64,000 nt of DNA from CAZPDM01 sp964585305 (GTDB lineage: Bacteria > Planctomycetota > Uabimicrobiia > Uabimicrobiales > JABWCH01). Location: the NCBI GenBank assembly GCA_964585305.1, contig CAZPDM010000005.1, positions 20,582 to 84,581 of the forward strand, read 5' to 3'. This document shows, in pieces, positions 16,388-24,437 of the stretch (its first letter is position 1; the number at the start of each line of letters is the position of its first letter). The notes under the pieces are model-generated. The model worked only from the letters and a program-made list of their open reading frames with translations, made no database searches and had not been told where the DNA came from. The translations under genes and the position numbers were made by a program.

Positions 16388-17713
16388 ATGTCTATTATTC
16401 TGTTTCCTCAGTCTGAATCCCAAACACCTAAAGAAGAGATTCAATTCCCTCATCTCAAGCATGGTATCGAAGTTATGCAAATTGAATATCAAAACCAACC
16501 TATGGTTTTACTTCAAGATACTGAAGGGTTCGCAGAAAAACCAGCAATTATTTCTATTGCTGCATTTTTATTAGTCGCTTTAGCAGATGGAAAGCGTACT
16601 ATAAAAGAATTACAAAGTCTTTTTATGGAAAAGACAGGGACGATGTTGCAAATTTTAGAAATTTATGGAATGTTGCAGCAACTTTCTGACTCTCATTTTT
16701 TAGAAACTTCTGAAGTCCAAGAATGGAGAAAACAAAAATTTGAGGAATTTCGTACATCTAAAGTGCGGAAATCAGTCTTTATAGGTCGTGCATATCCAGA
16801 AGATAGACTACAATTAGCTGCTATGCTAGGCAGTTTTTTCCAAGATAAAAGAGGGCCAGAGAAACCGCTTTCAGAAACATCTAGCATTCAAAAACCTCCC
16901 TTAGCTGTTGTTACTCCTCACATTGATTTTGAACGTGGTGGACCTTTATATGCGTGGAGTTATCAATCTTTATCAGAATGTCAACAACCTGATGTGATTA
17001 TAGCTTTAGGAGTAGCACATGCTTCGCCGAATTCTCCCTGGGTAATGACAGATAAAACATTTGAAACAATATACGGAAATATTGAAACAGATGCAGAGTT
17101 GTATCAAGAAATTGCAAGTGCATTATGGTACGATCCTAAAGCTGAAGAAATAATTCATCATAATGAACATTCCTTAGAATTTCAAGCTCTTTGGCTTAAA
17201 TACCTTTGGAGAGAAAAAAGCCCTAAATGGGTTCCTATCCTATGTTCATCTTTAGAAAAATATTGTGAGAATTGCACCCCCGCCTCTCTTCCTCATATTG
17301 AAGAAGCTATTCAAAAAATTGGATTGATCCTAAAAAAATATATAGAGCAAGGAAAAAAGATCATGATTTTAACAGGGATTGATCTTTCTCATGTAGGCCC
17401 TAAATTTGGAAATGACATAGAATTTAAGGATGAAAATGAAGCTATAGAATTTTGGAAAAAATTAGAAGAACTCGATCGCAATACTTTGCGTTTAGCAATG
17501 TCATTGGAAGCAGAAAAACTTTATCTCACTGGAATTGGGGAAAATTCTTGGCGAAATATATGTGGACTTACAAGTCTATATACTTTAGTACGTTGGCTTT
17601 CCATTATTACCAACAACACACCTGTTGAAAGCACCTTATTAGCTTACGATCAATCTGAAGATATTCAAGGCGGAATGGTTTCTTTTGCCAGCATGATCTT
17701 TAGGAATCTTTAA
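16388..17713 (+). CDS. MEMO-family protein with N-terminal PqqD-like domain
   Basis: A 441-residue protein. Residues 170-441 are a MEMO1/AmmeMemoRadiSam-B domain: VVTPHIDFERGG, LGVAHASPN, ILTGIDLSHVGPKFG and NICGLTSL supply the conserved His, His, Asp-x2-His and Cys of the metal-site pocket. The family is related to class III dioxygenases; human MEMO1 binds metal, but the bacterial reaction is not settled. Residues 30-120 form a helical domain (LADGKRTIKELQSLF, then EIYGMLQQLSDSHFLET) that looks like the PqqD/winged-helix type. The usual partners, an AMMECR1 protein and a radical SAM enzyme, are not beside it. It is divergent from the pse operon and has only a weak Shine-Dalgarno. Confidence 0.85.
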   Translation: MSIILFPQSESQTPKEEIQFPHLKHGIEVMQIEYQNQPMVLLQDTEGFAEKPAIISIAAFLLVALADGKRTIKELQSLFMEKTGTMLQILEIYGMLQQLSDSHFLETSEVQEWRKQKFEEFRTSKVRKSVFIGRAYPEDRLQLAAMLGSFFQDKRGPEKPLSETSSIQKPPLAVVTPHIDFERGGPLYAWSYQSLSECQQPDVIIALGVAHASPNSPWVMTDKTFETIYGNIETDAELYQEIASALWYDPKAEEIIHHNEHSLEFQALWLKYLWREKSPKWVPILCSSLEKYCENCTPASLPHIEEAIQKIGLILKKYIEQGKKIMILTGIDLSHVGPKFGNDIEFKDENEAIEFWKKLEELDRNTLRLAMSLEAEKLYLTGIGENSWRNICGLTSLYTLVRWLSIITNNTPVESTLLAYDQSEDIQGGMVSFASMIFRNL

Positions 17714-17732
17714 GAAAAAAGATAGAATATGA

Positions 17733-17761
17733 TTGCATATATTTAAATATATTGCTACAAT
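17733..17761 (+). promoter_or_regulatory. Promoter of ppiB
   Basis: TTGCAT and TACAAT are separated by 17 bases. The transcript would start near 17768 and have a leader of about 130 bases before the cyclophilin gene. Confidence 0.5.
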
Positions 17762-17898
17762 TATTGTTAATGGAAAATGCTCTGTCGCTTAAATTTTGAC
17801 TGAGTACAATCAAAGATTAAGCAACAAATGTTTTCCTGCCTCAACAGAAATTTTTTAATTCTTTATCACTTCATATTTTTTATGTAGGAGTAATTATT

Positions 17899-18390
17899 AT
17901 GCCAGAAAAAGTTCTTATGAAAACCAACAAAGGCAATATAGAATTAGAGCTTGACAGCGAAAAAGCCCCAATTTCTGTCAAAAATTTTATGCAATATGTT
18001 AGCGAAAAATTCTTTGATGGTCTTATTTTTCATCGTGTTATTCCTGATTTTATGATTCAAGGCGGCGGATTTGATCCTAAGATGAACCAAAAAGAAGGCC
18101 ATGCTCCTATTAAAAATGAAGCCAAAAATGGTCTTAAAAATTTACGTGGTACTATTGCAATGGCTAGAACTGGTGTAATTGACAGTGCAACCAGCCAATT
18201 CTTTATCAATCTTAAAGATAATTCCTTTTTGGATCATGGAACACGCGATTTCGGATATGCTGTATTTGGCAAAGTAACCAAAGGTATGGAAGTTGTTGAT
18301 GCTATTGCTAAAATTCCTACCAAACGCACAGGACCAATGTCAGACATTCCTTCAGAAACCATACAAATTATTTCTGTAACAAAAATGTAG
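17899..18390 (+). CDS. ppiB: Peptidyl-prolyl cis-trans isomerase, cyclophilin type
   Basis: A 163-residue cytoplasmic cyclophilin that catalyses proline cis-trans isomerisation during protein folding. The active-site signature FHRVIPDFMIQGGGFD (His-Arg, Phe, Met, Gln) is complete, followed by GTIAMART and SATSQFFINL, the other substrate-pocket residues. There is no signal peptide and length matches short bacterial PpiB. GTAGGAG lies 8 bases before the ATG. It has its own promoter and a strong terminator, so it is monocistronic. Confidence 0.95.
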   Translation: MPEKVLMKTNKGNIELELDSEKAPISVKNFMQYVSEKFFDGLIFHRVIPDFMIQGGGFDPKMNQKEGHAPIKNEAKNGLKNLRGTIAMARTGVIDSATSQFFINLKDNSFLDHGTRDFGYAVFGKVTKGMEVVDAIAKIPTKRTGPMSDIPSETIQIISVTKM

Positions 18391-18396
18391 AATTGA

Positions 18397-18437
18397 AAAG
18401 CAAGAACTTTTCTAAAATAAAGTTCTTGCTTTTTTTT
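18397..18437 (+). terminator. Terminator of ppiB
   Basis: A stem of about 14 bp (AAAGCAAGAACTTT with AAAGTTCTTGCTTT) over an 8-base loop is followed by a run of T. Confidence 0.9.
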
Positions 18438-18504
18438 CAGCTTTAAGCTACTTTGTGTGTGAAAAATTAATTTTGTACACAAATTTTTACAAAAAGGGAA
18501 ACAA

Positions 18505-19032
18505 ATGTATAAAATATTTATTTTCCTACTTATTCCAGTTATATTAACTGGATGTTTCAATATGAGTACCCAAGAAATGGAAGATGCCGGAGATATTTTA
18601 CAATATATACCACCTGCAGCAGCTTATGCAACGACATTATATTTAGGTGATTCCGAAGGGCGTGTACAATTTTATCCATCTGCTTTAACAAGTTTAGCAG
18701 TTACTGCGGTACTAAAAGAAGCTGTTCCCAAAAAACGTCCCAATGGAGGAAAACATTCTTTTCCTTCCGGACATACTTCTATTGCCTTTCAAGGAGCAGG
18801 GTTTATTCATAAAAGATATGGATTGGGGTATGCTATTCCCGCTTATGCCATTGCCTCTTTTGTTGGGTATAGTAGAATTAAAGGAAAAAAACATTATGTG
18901 GAAGACGTTGTTGCAGGAGCAGCAATTGGTGTTGTCAGCAGCTTCATTTTTACTACACCGTATCATGGTGTTTCAGTAACTCCATACGTAAAAGAAGGTG
19001 CTTATGGCATATCTATAAACAAAGATTGGTAA
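18505..19032 (+). CDS. PAP2-family phosphatase lipoprotein
   Basis: A 175-residue lipoprotein with a hydrophobic leader and lipobox ILTGC (Cys at residue 17). The three PAP2 motifs are complete: KEAVPKKRP, FPSGHTS and SRIKGKKHYVEDVVAG, giving the Lys-Arg, Ser-Gly-His and Arg-His-Asp catalytic set. The family removes phosphate from lipid phosphates such as undecaprenyl diphosphate or phosphatidate, or acts as an acid phosphatase. Few clear membrane helices are left, so the lipid anchor may hold it at the membrane. AAGGGAAA lies 5 bases before the ATG. It ends at a terminator shared with the convergent gene at 19107. Confidence 0.9.
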   Translation: MYKIFIFLLIPVILTGCFNMSTQEMEDAGDILQYIPPAAAYATTLYLGDSEGRVQFYPSALTSLAVTAVLKEAVPKKRPNGGKHSFPSGHTSIAFQGAGFIHKRYGLGYAIPAYAIASFVGYSRIKGKKHYVEDVVAGAAIGVVSSFIFTTPYHGVSVTPYVKEGAYGISINKDW

Positions 19033-19054
19033 TATAATGGAAACTCAAATTTAA

Positions 19055-19096
19055 AACCCTGGCTAATAATAGTTGATATTTAGCTAGGGTTTTTTG
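19055..19096 (+). terminator. Terminator after the PAP2 gene
   Basis: An 11-bp stem AACCCTGGCTA/TAGCTAGGGTT with one G-T pair is followed by TTTTTT. It lies between convergent genes. Confidence 0.8.
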
Positions 19097-19106
19097 TTAA
19101 ATCATC

Positions 19107-20009
19107 TTATTTTTTTCTTATTTCAATACGCCATTCCGAGCCTGCGCCAATTTTATAAGTTTGAGCAAAGCTATCTTGATTTAAAGCAACTGCTATTTGT
19201 AGAAGACTATTTAGATATAGAAGCGGCTGTCCTTTGGGAACATCTCCAAAACTTGGCATATAAGGAATTGATCCTTGATAGACTACTTTATCTAACTGAA
19301 AAATTTTTACATCACAAAGATTACCATATTGTACAGAAATATCCTCAAAAATTTCACCCGAAATATTTGTCCAAATATTACCAAAAGCAGGATCCAGCAC
19401 AACAATTGTTCCAAATATAGTGTTGTCTTTACATTCTGCTTTAGTGTATGGCAGCATAGCTAATGTTTGATTAAAAACTGGGCCGACTTCTTCCCAAGTA
19501 ATTTTGCCAGAAGCTAAACGCGCTCCAGCATAAACAAAAACATCTCGTCCATGAAATGTATAAGAAGCATTTGATCCTGGTAAGCGATTTCGTGTTTCAT
19601 CAATTTGTCTGGCTTCACTAATTCCCAATTTTTCGGCAACTAAAGTTATTGTTCCATTATCTGGGGTAACAAAATAATGATTACTTTTAGTTTTCAAAAT
19701 TATTGGTTTTCGAATTGTTCCTACACCCGGATCGATAACACTTACAAATACTGTTCCTGCCGGCCAATATGGAGCAACCTGCCATAAACGATAGGCACCT
19801 TCCCATATATCAAATGGAGTAATATTATGTGTAAGATCAAAAACAGGAAGGTTTCGATCAACACCAAAAGCAACACCTTTCATAGCAGCAACAGCACCAT
19901 CTTGAGTCCCAAAATCAGTTTGTAAAACTAGCGCGTTTTGTGAAAAAGAACAAATATTAAAAAGTACGACAAAAATAATCATCCAGAAAAAAAATATTTT
20001 GTTATTCAT
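19107..20009 (-). CDS. Exported S-adenosyl-L-methionine hydrolase (DUF62 family)
   Basis: A 300-residue member of the SAM hydroxide adenosyltransferase/fluorinase-like family. Family members split SAM with water to adenosine and methionine. Conserved elements are LQTDFGTQDGAVAAMKGV, DLTHNITPFDIWEGAY, VSVIDPGVGT, VTPDNGTI and YTFHGRDVF. Unlike the cytoplasmic forms I know, it begins with a clear Sec signal peptide (hydrophobic residues 5-22, cleavage near SFSQ). The gene lies 23 bases after the FadL-type porin and is probably cotranscribed. A periplasmic enzyme could act on SAM or a similar adenosyl compound taken up through the porin, but that link is inference. AGGA precedes the ATG. Confidence 0.88.
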   Translation of the reverse strand: MNNKIFFFWMIIFVVLFNICSFSQNALVLQTDFGTQDGAVAAMKGVAFGVDRNLPVFDLTHNITPFDIWEGAYRLWQVAPYWPAGTVFVSVIDPGVGTIRKPIILKTKSNHYFVTPDNGTITLVAEKLGISEARQIDETRNRLPGSNASYTFHGRDVFVYAGARLASGKITWEEVGPVFNQTLAMLPYTKAECKDNTIFGTIVVLDPAFGNIWTNISGEIFEDISVQYGNLCDVKIFQLDKVVYQGSIPYMPSFGDVPKGQPLLYLNSLLQIAVALNQDSFAQTYKIGAGSEWRIEIRKK

Positions 20010-20032
20010 AAAATATCCTAACCAAGAAAATT

Positions 20033-22360
20033 TTAAAATCTCATGCTTACACCCATTAAGGCAGATATAGTAAATAATTCAAGCTCACTATTAGCAAATT
20101 TCTCATGGACATAATTTGTATTGCCAGATTTAAGGCTATTTGGCAACCCAGCTTCAATTGCTGTGCTGACGGTAAGATTTCGATTGATAACATAACTTGC
20201 GCCTAGTGTAACATGATGTTCTGTAATTGCAGCAAGCTGTGGGTTAAGATATTCATCAGGAACAATACCACTGCTATAATTATAACCCATACGCCAAATC
20301 CAATTTGGCGAGGATTGCCAAACTAAACCAATAGCAGCAATGTATTGATCTTTCCAGCCAACTGGGATAGAAGCAGTTGTTCCGTTTGCTCCAATTAAGG
20401 CATTCAAATCTGCATTAGTTCCATTTTTTACTTTTGCTTTAATAACGTATTGAGTATCAGAATAATTTATCCAACGAAAATCAGCAGATAATAAAAGATT
20501 GTCGCCCAAAAGCCAGCTAAAACCTACGCCAGCTTGTTGTGGCATTTCAAAATCAATTTTCATATCATATTTACCAGAAAAGCCTTCTCGTCCATTATTT
20601 GGAAGGACAATTTTAACAATATGGGCAACATCAATATCATTAAAATGGCGATTGAAATCTAAAGTAACTTTTCCTGTAGCATCCATCATCCAAGTTTTAG
20701 GACTATACATAGCTCCTAATTGCATATTTTTGTTAATTTTCCAGAGAAATCCTAATCTTCCACCAACACCAAAACCATAAAGAGCATTGGTATCAAGTTC
20801 CCCTTTGATATTGTTTATATCGCGTGTAGCAACTAAATATTGCCCAAACGTTGTCTGTGTATTTTCAAACGGAGTACCTTTTAAAATAAGAGAACTTTGA
20901 GAAATAAGCCCATCAAGCTCTAAACTTTCCCAATTTAAATTTAAAGATACACCAATACTAAAACGATCGCCAAAACGATACGCAACAGAAGGTGCAACGG
21001 AAACAACCATTATATCTGTACGATTTTCAACGCCTTCTTGAAAGAAATCATCTGTCTTGACTTTAACGGTATAACGCGCTCCTGCTTGAGGAAATACACC
21101 AAAACCAAATTTCCAACCAGAAGCTCTGACATTCATTGGAGTTTCATGATCAGCATTACGTTGGCAAATTGGAACAGGTTTATCTGCTTCACGTTGAATA
21201 CCACCATGCAAATTTCTTGCTAAAATTCGATTTGGAATACTAGCAAGTAATTCTAATCTTGCAGAAGGTTGCATTTTATATGAATAAAATAATTTTATTT
21301 TTTGAGAAGAAATATTTTTAAAAAATGAAGCTAGCATCAAACGCAAAGGCTTTGTATTCTGTATAGAATATTCTTGAACATCCAAAGCCGCTATCATTCC
21401 TACATCTTTATTAGAATGATAGTTTAATGGAATCTTTTCCCAATATATTTCTCCCGCCAACCGATAGCCTAATAATATTTCTGTAAGTTGTATCTCTAAA
21501 CTATCTGATTGATCTGAACTAATTCGAATTAAACAAGGCGAATATGGTTTCGACCAGGCTAAAGCAATATAGCCTAGATTAGTATTAGGATCAATTGGGT
21601 TTTGATTATTTTTATTAAGAATAACTTTTTCAGAAATTTCATCAACTTCAATCTTGATCTGCGAATTTCCAGTACCACGCCATGTAAAATGCGCAGCAAC
21701 TGTTGTAATTTGAGCTTGAGGGGGAAGTGCAGGCAACATATTGGTAGCAAAAAATATTTTACTTAAAGATTTCTGAGGAATTACAACACGCACCCCTTGC
21801 AATACAATATCGTTTCCCGTAACATTTAATTCTAAATTCTCGATATTTTCTGGTAAGGAAAATTCCATTTTTCCAATTCCAGTATTTTGAGAATTTTCTG
21901 TCGCTAAAGGCTGATTATTAGAAAAATAGATGTACTCACTATTTCTAGGAGTTCCACAAAAAATATATCTCCAAGGATCTAAAAAAATTTCTCCAGTTTG
22001 GTTAAGATGATCCCAGGCAAATGCAGCAGAACCAATGGCAATAGGCTCAAAATAGGATTCAGATTTATTTGTCGCATTTTCGAATGAAATACTAGGAAAA
22101 TATGCACCTGCTGAAAATTCCATTGTTTTACCATATAAAAATCCTAAACCACCAGGATTTGTATTGATACAAGTAGCGTCTGATGCTATTCCAATATCTA
22201 CACCAGCCCGCCCCGCACCTGGGATTCCCATAAAAATAGGAAACATTCCATTCGTCGCTGCAATTGGCAACGATAAAATTATCGCCCCAAAAAGCAGAAA
22301 AATATTTTTTTTGTTTGTCATAAAGAAGGAATAATTTGTCAAAAGTAAATTTTTTTTCAT
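20033..22360 (-). CDS. OMPP1/FadL/TodX-family outer-membrane transporter with large insert
   Basis: A 775-residue outer-membrane protein. The N-terminal MGIPGAGRAGVDIGIASDA and INTNPGGLGF are the FadL hallmark (Asn-Pro-Ala/Gly-Gly segment). The C-terminal half has the alternating strands of the barrel and ends in an aromatic residue (VSMRF). Family members are hydrophobic-compound or fatty-acid channels of about 430 residues. Here roughly residues 115-385 appear to be an inserted beta-rich region with no family match I recognise. The start at 22360 has GAGG 8 bases upstream, but the leader is long: an alternative Met is 13 codons in, in front of the main hydrophobic stretch. It is first in a two-gene unit with the SAM hydrolase. 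Confidence 0.85.
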   Translation of the reverse strand: MKKNLLLTNYSFFMTNKKNIFLLFGAIILSLPIAATNGMFPIFMGIPGAGRAGVDIGIASDATCINTNPGGLGFLYGKTMEFSAGAYFPSISFENATNKSESYFEPIAIGSAAFAWDHLNQTGEIFLDPWRYIFCGTPRNSEYIYFSNNQPLATENSQNTGIGKMEFSLPENIENLELNVTGNDIVLQGVRVVIPQKSLSKIFFATNMLPALPPQAQITTVAAHFTWRGTGNSQIKIEVDEISEKVILNKNNQNPIDPNTNLGYIALAWSKPYSPCLIRISSDQSDSLEIQLTEILLGYRLAGEIYWEKIPLNYHSNKDVGMIAALDVQEYSIQNTKPLRLMLASFFKNISSQKIKLFYSYKMQPSARLELLASIPNRILARNLHGGIQREADKPVPICQRNADHETPMNVRASGWKFGFGVFPQAGARYTVKVKTDDFFQEGVENRTDIMVVSVAPSVAYRFGDRFSIGVSLNLNWESLELDGLISQSSLILKGTPFENTQTTFGQYLVATRDINNIKGELDTNALYGFGVGGRLGFLWKINKNMQLGAMYSPKTWMMDATGKVTLDFNRHFNDIDVAHIVKIVLPNNGREGFSGKYDMKIDFEMPQQAGVGFSWLLGDNLLLSADFRWINYSDTQYVIKAKVKNGTNADLNALIGANGTTASIPVGWKDQYIAAIGLVWQSSPNWIWRMGYNYSSGIVPDEYLNPQLAAITEHHVTLGASYVINRNLTVSTAIEAGLPNSLKSGNTNYVHEKFANSELELFTISALMGVSMRF

Positions 22361-22679
22361 TCAAAACCTCGAAAAATAATCAAATTAAGAGAGGAAAATA
22401 TAAGAAAAAAACTTTTATTCTAAATTTTTTTTAATGTTTTTAGCTGCAATCATTCTAACAAAAAATTTTTATCAATCAACTTGATTACTAAATAATTTTT
22501 CCCTTAGTTAAATTTTTCCTTGCTTTTTATCGTTTTTTTTGACAGAATATTTTTAACGCATTTAGACAAATCTAATGCAGTTGGCACTTGGCTAAAGATC
22601 ATAAGATTGAAATAATTTTCAGTTTTTTTTGATTATATATAGCGTCATGTTTTTTTAACTTTTAAAGAAAGGTTCCATA
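22361..22679. other. Divergent intergenic region
   Basis: This 319-base AT-rich stretch separates the divergent genes at 22360 and 22680. It holds the probable minus-strand promoter at 22452-22479. On the plus strand a TTGACA at 22539 has no convincing matching -10 box. AAAGGTTCC lies just before the ATG at 22680. I see no coding or RNA gene in it. Confidence 0.6.
22452..22479 (-). promoter_or_regulatory. Promoter of the fadL-like unit
   Basis: On the minus strand, TTGATT and TAGAAT are 16 bases apart, about 90 bases before the ATG at 22360. Confidence 0.5.
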
Positions 22680-24371
22680 ATGCAAATCAAACAAATTTTT
22701 GCATGGACTATTCTTATTCTATGTTTGGGATTCAACTGTATGAATAATGCCCAAGAAATTACCAAAGTATCCACTCATGTTCCCACTCCAATTATTGCTA
22801 ATTTAAATACCCTCGATGCTAAAGAACTTGAAGCCTTGTATTATTTAGTTAAAGCAGGAACCATAATGGATCAGATTTATTTTCGCCAAGTTTATAGCAA
22901 AAATCCTGAAGTATGGCAGGCTTTGCAAAAATATACTGGTGAAGATAAAAAATCTTTAGAAGCTAAATTCCAAATCCATTTTGGAGCATTCGACCGTTTA
23001 CAAAATGATCGGCCTTTTTTTGGAGAAAATACAAAGCCACTAGGAGCAGCATTTTATCCAGAAAATATGACTAAAGAAGAATTTCTTGATTTTGTAAAAA
23101 AACACCCTGAACTAAAAGAAAACTTTGAATCTCCCTATACAGTTATCATTCGTAATGAATCTGGAGAACTTCAAGCCACTCCCTACCCAGAATTTTATGC
23201 TAAATTTGTAAAAGAAGCAGCCAAATATTTAGAATCTGCTGCAAATGTAACAGAAAATCCTGGATTAAAAAAATATTTTTTAAGTCGTGCGCAAGATTTA
23301 CTTAGCAATGACTATTTTCAAAGCGACTGTGATTGGTTAGACTTAAAAGACAATCACTTGGAATTTGTAATCGGACCCTATGAAGTTTATGAAGATAGCT
23401 TATTTAATTATAAAGCTGCGTATGAAGCTTTTATTTATATGATTGATTCTGTAGAAACAGAAAAAGTACAGGCTTTTATCCATTACCTTAAAGATATGCA
23501 AAATAATCTTCCTGTAGATAAAAAATATCTAAGCGAAACTTTAGCAACACTGTCTCCTTTAAAAGTTGTAGATTTAGTTTTTTCTGCGGGAGATGCCAAA
23601 GCAGGAGTACACACGATTGCCTTTGCACTTCCTAATGATGAAAAAGTAAGAGAACTAAAAGGTTCTAAAAAAATCATCATGCAAAATGTTATGGAAGCCA
23701 AATATAAAAGTATTCTTTTTCCCATTGCCCAAATTATGATTGACCCTAGCCAATTAGAACATATAAATTTTAAAGCATTCTTATATCATGTTATTTTGCA
23801 TGAATTATCTCACCCATTAGGAACAGATTATATAGATCCTCAATCAGAAAAAATCCCAGTAAGAAAATCTTTGAAAGAACTATATAGTATTATTGAAGAA
23901 GCAAAAGCAGATACAGTAGGGTTATACAATTCATTACTGATGATGGAAAAGAAAGTTATTCCTAGTGAATTACAAAAAGCAATGTTTGTAACACAATTAG
24001 CTTCTATGTTCCGATCCATGAGGTTTGGTGTAGAAGAAGCTCACGGAGGCGCAAACCTTATTCAAATTAACTTTCTCAAAGAATATGGTGCTATTGTAGA
24101 AAAAGATGGCTATTATTCTATTAACTTTGAAAAAATTGTACCTGGCTTAAAAATTTTAGTCAAAGAAATCTTGGAAATTGAAGGTACTGGCGATTACGAT
24201 CGTGCAAAAGCCTTAATTGAAAAATATGGTAAATTAAACGATAATTTACAACAAAAACTCCTGAAATTAAAAACAATTCCTATTGATATACAACCAATTT
24301 TTCAATCCATACGAGATATTGGCACAAAATTCCAAGATAAAAATTTAAATAAAGACAGATACTTAGATTAA
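22680..24371 (+). CDS. Exported M49-like zinc peptidase (dipeptidyl peptidase III-related)
   Basis: A 563-residue exported protein. The signal peptide covers residues 1-23; LGFNC is a poor lipobox, so lipidation is doubtful. The zinc motif is HELSHPLGTDY near residue 373, with the second motif EEAKADTVGLY near 406. Dipeptidyl peptidase III (M49) has HELLGH, one residue longer, and EECRAE. The shorter HELSH/EEAKAD form belongs to an M49-related bacterial subfamily. DCDWLDLKDN and VIGPYEVYEDSLF also match M49-type N-terminal regions (the YED element). It is likely to trim peptides in the periplasm. AAAGAAAGG is upstream. It precedes the Omp85 gene by 66 bases with a hairpin between. Confidence 0.82.
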   Translation: MQIKQIFAWTILILCLGFNCMNNAQEITKVSTHVPTPIIANLNTLDAKELEALYYLVKAGTIMDQIYFRQVYSKNPEVWQALQKYTGEDKKSLEAKFQIHFGAFDRLQNDRPFFGENTKPLGAAFYPENMTKEEFLDFVKKHPELKENFESPYTVIIRNESGELQATPYPEFYAKFVKEAAKYLESAANVTENPGLKKYFLSRAQDLLSNDYFQSDCDWLDLKDNHLEFVIGPYEVYEDSLFNYKAAYEAFIYMIDSVETEKVQAFIHYLKDMQNNLPVDKKYLSETLATLSPLKVVDLVFSAGDAKAGVHTIAFALPNDEKVRELKGSKKIIMQNVMEAKYKSILFPIAQIMIDPSQLEHINFKAFLYHVILHELSHPLGTDYIDPQSEKIPVRKSLKELYSIIEEAKADTVGLYNSLLMMEKKVIPSELQKAMFVTQLASMFRSMRFGVEEAHGGANLIQINFLKEYGAIVEKDGYYSINFEKIVPGLKILVKEILEIEGTGDYDRAKALIEKYGKLNDNLQQKLLKLKTIPIDIQPIFQSIRDIGTKFQDKNLNKDRYLD

Positions 24372-24399
24372 GTTAAAAAATTTTTTTAATAAAATGGTG

Positions 24400-24427
24400 A
24401 AAGAATAGGCAAAAACACCTATTCTTT
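24400..24427 (+). terminator. Hairpin between peptidase and Omp85 genes
   Basis: A 9-bp stem AAGAATAGG/CCTATTCTT with an 8-base loop ends only 11 bases before the ATG at 24438. The T-tract is short. It may be a weak terminator or a structure limiting translation of the next gene, which has no visible Shine-Dalgarno. Confidence 0.45.
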
Positions 24428-24437
24428 CATAAAAAAC

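Noticed and set aside
16179..16574. Plus-strand open frame of 131 codons overlapping the MEMO gene start
   Set aside because: Low-complexity Phe/Leu/Lys translation with no start signal, overlapping the Nudix gene and the well-supported MEMO frame.
22539..22567. TTGACA promoter for the M49-like gene
   Set aside because: The -35 box is perfect, but the sequence 16-18 bases later (TTAGAC/TAGACA) is a poor -10 box.
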